Source: Kwoniella bestiolae CBS 10118 (Eukaryota; Basidiomycota; Tremellomycetes; Tremellales; Cryptococcaceae). From it: a stretch of DNA of 64,000 bases. The stretch spans positions 62,001 to 126,000 of the forward strand of contig NC_089246.1 in assembly GCF_000512585.2 (NCBI RefSeq), written 5' to 3'. A program made the translations under genes and the position numbers. The number at the start of each line of letters is the position of its first letter. The first letter of the stretch is position 1. The notes under the pieces were generated by a model. It made no database searches, was not told the origin of the DNA, and was given only the letters and a program-made list of their open reading frames with translations. This document shows, piece by piece, positions 59,545 to 64,000 of the stretch.

Positions 59545-62500
59545 TTACGGCACAAACTCATCAGGCATAAACACGCTCTGCGGTCCCCTAATACCTTTAG
59601 GAGGCCATCTCTCATCCTTCTCCCAATCTACTTCGAAGCTCCTCTTCCCACTTCCTATATCATCCTCCTCCAATCCCGGTAACACCACCCGGGCAGACCC
59701 ATTAGGGGGAACTTCGATACTCACCTTCAATTTCCCTGAACCTGTAATCTTCCATTCGACAGCATAAGTCCCATAAGGGGAAGAGAATGAGGTCGAAGCA
59801 GAGGTGATTGTCCCGCCTGGTTGGGGGCGAATGAGGACTTTCTTCCATCCTGGTTCCAATGGGGAGAGACCACCGATGGACTCGTGCATGAATTGAGCGA
59901 CGGCGCCTAGGGCGTAGTGGTTGAATGAGGTCATTTGACCGGGGTTGATGGAACCGTCGGGGAGGGCCGAGTCCCAACGTTCCCACTGAGGTATAAGGTT
60001 TGGGGGATTAGCTATGTCCATGAATGACAAATACACGAGCAACTCCATTTCACAATGAGAAGATCAAGTCCTATGGAGCATCTTATCGTACGAAATCACG
60101 CTCTCAAGTAACGTGGGTGGACTGGGAAGAAGAGAGATCACTCACAATTGTCGTGGCTCCCATCCCGACCGAGTATAACCACGAAGGATTATCTCTCTCC
60201 TGCAACATCCTATAGGCGATATGTTGAAGACCGTTTTCGGATAGTACGGGGAGGAGGATCGGTGTACCTGCGAAACCGGTTGATACTGTGATATGCAAAC
60301 CTCATCAGCATTGTTCCCCTCTATAACATCAAGTTGATTCTACATGGGACGGTGTATCTGATATGGTGGAATCGTTCTATTCCAGAAATACGACTCACCC
60401 TTGAAATAATTCCATTTACAAAGATACTCCAACCTCTCCCTCGCCCTCTCCAGCTGCTCATCCCTCAATAACCCGAACTTCAACGCCAGAGCGTACGCAG
60501 TCTGCGTATCAGATACCAATCGACCCGTACACGTTATATATTCCTGTTGGAACAATTCCTTAAACTTCTCTGCGTCTTGCTCGTATTTGAATGTTTCGCT
60601 TGAAGGTTTACCCAGGAGTTTACCGATCTGAGCGACAAGGGAGGTGACGTATACTAGGTAGGCGTTACCTACTAGGTGAGTATCGGTTCGACCGTGGGCG
60701 GGGTACTGGGCTGTGTGGTGCGGTTAAATTGGCATGTCAGCATCCCCCTTCCGTCTTGATCATACCCGAGCATATGCTATAGGGGTGATAATACGTGGTA
60801 GGAACATGGAGGAATATGCATGTCAGAGAAGAGACAAACTCACGAGGAGCATTAGGGTCCAGCCAATCTGCATAAAGCGGAGCCAACGGATCCCACAACC
60901 CATTCTCACCCCTTGGTATACCTTTATCCAACCACAATTTCATACTTTCCCATTGACCCTCCAAGATCCCAAGATCACCTGAAGATCTATACAAATCCCA
61001 AGGGGTGATGGCTACTACGTCGGCCCATACTGCATGAGGTTTCGGCCAGGGATCATTGAATTTGTTGGGCGGGACGAAAGGGACGACGGTAGGGGGGACG
61101 CCTTTCCAGTATTGTTGTTCTGAGTAGACGTCTTTGAGCCATCCGCTCAGGAAGCCTATACGCCCATGTATATATCAGTTACTCTGTGTAGGATTTGTGA
61201 ACGGTAGGGATAGCTGGGGGAGAGCTTACCGGAAGTATCAAATAGGTAGTTCGCAGTGGGTGCGAACACCTGGATATCACCTGTCCAACCTAATCTTTCA
61301 TCTCGTTGGGGGCAATCAGTGGGGACTATGATATGAGCGGGAAAAGGATTAGCGATCATGTGGATATGGCAGATTACGAAGTTGACCAGATACTCACTCG
61401 AGACGAAATTAGACATCATACCCCATACTACATTCTCGTGAAGTCTGTTGATCATCGAATGGGAAGAACTGAATGTACCTGTTCTTCGCATATCTGAGAA
61501 GATGACGATGGCTGTGAAGTCTTCGAGAGTGGGGTTGACTCCGTTGATCTCGGCGTATCTGCGGGTTCAAGCAACAACTCCATCAGATTGACCCGATGAA
61601 AAGATATCGCTCAGGGGGAATAAAGGAGTGGCAAGAAAAGGTAAAAAGAAATGAAGAACCCACCTGAACCCATGGAAGGTAAATTTCGGTTCCCACCCCT
61701 TCGTTTTTCCACCAAGTACGATCCTATCATTTGGTTCGGCGGTCCTCAGCGGTCTAACACCAAGTTCACCATGTTCCAGTACCTCCGCCGTCCTGATAAA
61801 CAGCTCATCTCCTTCCAAATCGGTATTGACCCTAATCCATCCTACGAGGTTCTGCCCAAAATCCAATATTGTCTTTCCACTTTTCGTCGTGATGATCTCG
61901 ACCGGTTTGACCTCCTTTACTCGTCTCACAGGTGGAGCGTCGGAGGAGATGAGTTCAGCTTCTGGGAAAGGGAGGATCGTTGTCCCGGTGATCTTGGTAG
62001 TGGAGTCGTCATGGATAGTATCGAATATCTCTCCATTGTAAATCTCAGAATTCTTGACTGGACCATCCATTAGACTCTCCCATGATTCATCCGTAATTAC
62101 TTCCACCTTATCATCTAGTTCCAACTGTCCAATAAAACCTAGTCTATCACCCCATACATTCCTTGATCCTGGTCTACCAAGTCTACCAGCGTACCACCCT
62201 TCACCGATGTAGGCTACTATCTCGTTCTTCCCCTGTTGAAGTAGAGGGGTGATATCGTAGGTTTGATAGTTTAGATGATATTTGTAACTTGTCCAACCGG
62301 GTGTTAGGACCTGATCACCTACTACCTTACCATTGATGGTTACTTCGTATAACCCATGGGCGGTAGCGTACAATCTCCCCTTATTGGGTAATTGAGAGAT
62401 AGTAAAGGATTTGCGAAGCCGGAAGGGTTTCTTGGGTTCATCCTTCTTTTCTTGGGCAGGTCCAGAGATGAGATTGGCTTTCCATTCCTTCCTATCCAAG

Positions 62501-62814
62501 AAGGAAGCTTCAATCTTAATTTCTGACCAGTCCGTACTCTTCCCGTCATTTCCTGTCGATCTGACCTTTACATCCACAATCTCACGAGAAGAAAGCGGTT
62601 TAGAAGGCCATGGTACCAACACGGAATCTTCTGAATCTACCTTGTAAGTCTCCTCCTTAGCCCCCTCTCGGGTAATTACTATCTCATACGAAACCTGCTT
62701 CCAATTCTTGATGTCGGTCGAGGTGAATCGCCAGGAGAGTCGAGGCGAGGAATGACCGATGCCAAAACCTGACTCGTGGTGCTCTGCTTGGACAGCTTCG
62801 ATTTGGATTGACAT
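59545..62814 (-). CDS. Alpha-L-rhamnosidase, GH78 family
   Basis: Start at 62814 (MSIQIEAVQA), stop TAA at 59545-59547 after EFVP. The first exon (to about 61660) holds the N-terminal beta-sandwich domains with SPRLSWRF, LRKSFTI, ATAHGLYEVTINGKVVGDQ, LTPGWTSY and DFGQNLVGWIRV, as in GH78. The catalytic (alpha/alpha)6-barrel follows: NFVSSPTDCPQRDERLGWTGD contains the Asp/Glu pair of the family active site, then ADWLDP, NWNYFK-like, YSVGMGATTIWERWDS and SFNHYALGAVAQFMH. The C-terminal sandwich gives WKKVLIRPQPGG. About 890 residues, five or so introns. There is no signal peptide, so the enzyme is probably intracellular and acts on imported rhamnosides. Confidence 0.9.
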
Positions 62815-63871
62815 GTCGATTGAGGGTAGTGAAACGGTGAATTATCACTCCTTGGTATGATGCAGACGTGAAGGGAAGTGCTTGATAAGCACCTGGCTGG
62901 TATATATGAACAAGCATCATACAATCTAATCTAGGTGGATCCGGTTCTTCGGGTTGGACCTACCGGGTGGATGTGAGTTGGTACGGGGGAAACATTGTCC
63001 GAAGTGGTATCATCTGATCATGTGATGGGGATGCTAAGCATGTTTAGTCTATTTCGAGTGGCTTAGGCCGTACGCTGAAGGCTGTCAAGGTTAATAAGGT
63101 GTTCTGTTCTGTTCATCCGAGGGAGAGGAAGAGGGAGAGGAGGGAAGGGAAGGAAGGGATGACAATGATGCGAGAAGACCCTCAGGCTCAGCGCTTGGCT
63201 CGGCGTGTCTGGTCGGGCATGTCCGATATACACGGTACGAGTACCCGACGATGGAAGAGGAGATGCTGGCCCAAGAGTGCGGAGATGTTGAATGCATGTT
63301 GGGCATTGATGAAGGACCGAGTTTGTTTGGTCTTGAGCAGGATAGTATACTGCTGTTTGATAGCTTTAGGAGTGCGGGATAGCTTTCAGCTGTGCATCTA
63401 CTATGATGATGCAGGGACCTGGGTGTTATCACAGATATCACTACATGTGTACGGGCCATCTTCGCACAACAGATGCTCACCAACTAGACTGATGTCACTC
63501 GTACCGCCAAGAGTACGATCTCCGACAGATCTTTGATGTTACACACCTGGCTTTAGTGAAGACCGCTTGATGCAGTGTCAGAACACTCATATCATCAGTT
63601 GTGGTGCAAGATACAGTACCGACAAGGGGGAATCATGCGGAGAATCCGACGGGGGAAAGATCGGGGAAACGACGCGAGGAACCAAACATACGTTATTTCA
63701 TTATTCGAAGCAGTGCAAACATAACTAAATCATGACTGACCTTGACAGTATCTGCTCTCATCGTATATCGAATTAGAGTATGCAGTGGGATCGACGTATC
63801 GTACTCTTTCAATTAATTTACATACATGAACAAAGTTGACAAAGTTGAGAATGACTGAAGACAAACCAAAT
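62815..63871. other. Intergenic region upstream of the rhamnosidase
   Basis: Upstream of the minus-strand rhamnosidase. A TATA-like element, gtatatatg on both strands at about 62900-62910, lies about 90 bp from its start. The plus-strand open frame at 63099-63536 is not supported by splice sites or family resemblance. Confidence 0.4.
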
Positions 63872-64000
63872 TTAGTCAATCATCTGATAATCCGATAATT
63901 TCCATTCGGTGTGGTCTTCTTCTTCCTTAAATCAAGTATTTACCTTGCTCGTTTCAGTTGTTTTGAAAACCGCCCTAGCCCACTGAGGCTCATTGACAAT
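63872..64000 (-). CDS. C-terminal exons of a gene entering from the right edge (unrecognised)
   Basis: On the minus strand an open 57-nt exon (63944-64000) reading VNEPQWARAVFKTTETSK ends at a GTAAAT donor; a 60-nt intron (63884-63943) ending in TATCAG then joins MID and a TAA at 63872-63874. Intron length and splice sites match the rest of the window, so this is probably the true end of a gene, but too little is inside the window to name it. Confidence 0.4.

Noticed and set aside
63099..63536. 145-codon plus-strand open frame and its antisense partner near the right edge
   Set aside because: No recognised motif, no splice context and biased, repetitive composition (Arg/Glu-rich start from a purine run); overlapping frames on both strands argue for non-coding.
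1..64000. Possible prokaryotic systems, CRISPR arrays, transposons or phage genes
   Set aside because: All long genes are intron-bearing fungal families; no repeat-spacer pattern, integrase, transposase or terminal repeat was seen by eye.

Overview
The window is nuclear DNA from a basidiomycete fungus, most likely a tremellomycete of the Cryptococcus/Kwoniella type. Genes are split by many short introns (mostly about 50-70 nt, GTRNGT donors, YAG acceptors), coding exons reconnect in frame into complete fungal families, and several proteins (a pair of inositol-type sugar transporters, Zn2Cys6 regulators, D-amino-acid oxidase ending in a peroxisomal signal, 60S stalk protein P0) fit that group. 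The species assignment is an inference from gene structure and protein content; no rRNA is present. No tRNA, CRISPR array, insertion sequence or intact transposon was recognised.

Left half (about 1-35.6 kb) is an accessory, nutrient-scavenging region: the C-terminal part of a Zn2Cys6 transcription factor (1-2354), an HSD10-like short-chain dehydrogenase (3279-4488), two tandem sugar/inositol-type transporters (5137-7373 and 8196-10240), a flavin-dependent monooxygenase (13733-11623, minus), a small conserved fungal protein (15247-16101), an anion:cation symporter (18540-16512, minus), a type-B carboxylesterase (19585-21477), a phytanoyl-CoA-dioxygenase-like enzyme (23560-21851, minus) divergent from an UNC93-like transporter (24468-26485), a Zn2Cys6 regulator (30172-26897, minus) divergent from a D-amino-acid oxidase (30725-32221), and a second anion:cation symporter (33637-35632). 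Regulators, transporters and oxidative enzymes alternate, often as divergent pairs with shared 0.5-1 kb upstream regions.

Right half (about 36-64 kb) is mainly housekeeping: 3-ketodihydrosphingosine reductase (sphingolipid synthesis), Trm9 tRNA wobble-uridine methyltransferase, a probable mitochondrial protein of unknown function, ribosomal stalk protein P0, a SUR7/PalI-family plasma-membrane protein, acyl-CoA oxidase, a small unrecognised gene, Vps71 (SWR1 chromatin remodeller), a double-PHD MYST histone acetyltransferase, the U5 snRNP 40-kDa WD-repeat protein, an intracellular-type alpha-L-rhamnosidase (GH78), and a C-terminal exon of a gene that enters from the right edge. 

Nothing here is a clear-cut new molecular system. 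The best candidates for follow-up are the TF-dehydrogenase-transporter-transporter block at the left, the divergent regulator/D-amino-acid-oxidase pair next to a symporter, a strong 11-bp hairpin in the second intron of the P0 gene, an orphan TATA promoter between two convergent genes at 10.58 kb, and several micro-exons and unusual splice sites. Exon boundaries given were deduced by hand from frame continuity and splice consensus; internal boundaries of some multi-exon genes were not all resolved.
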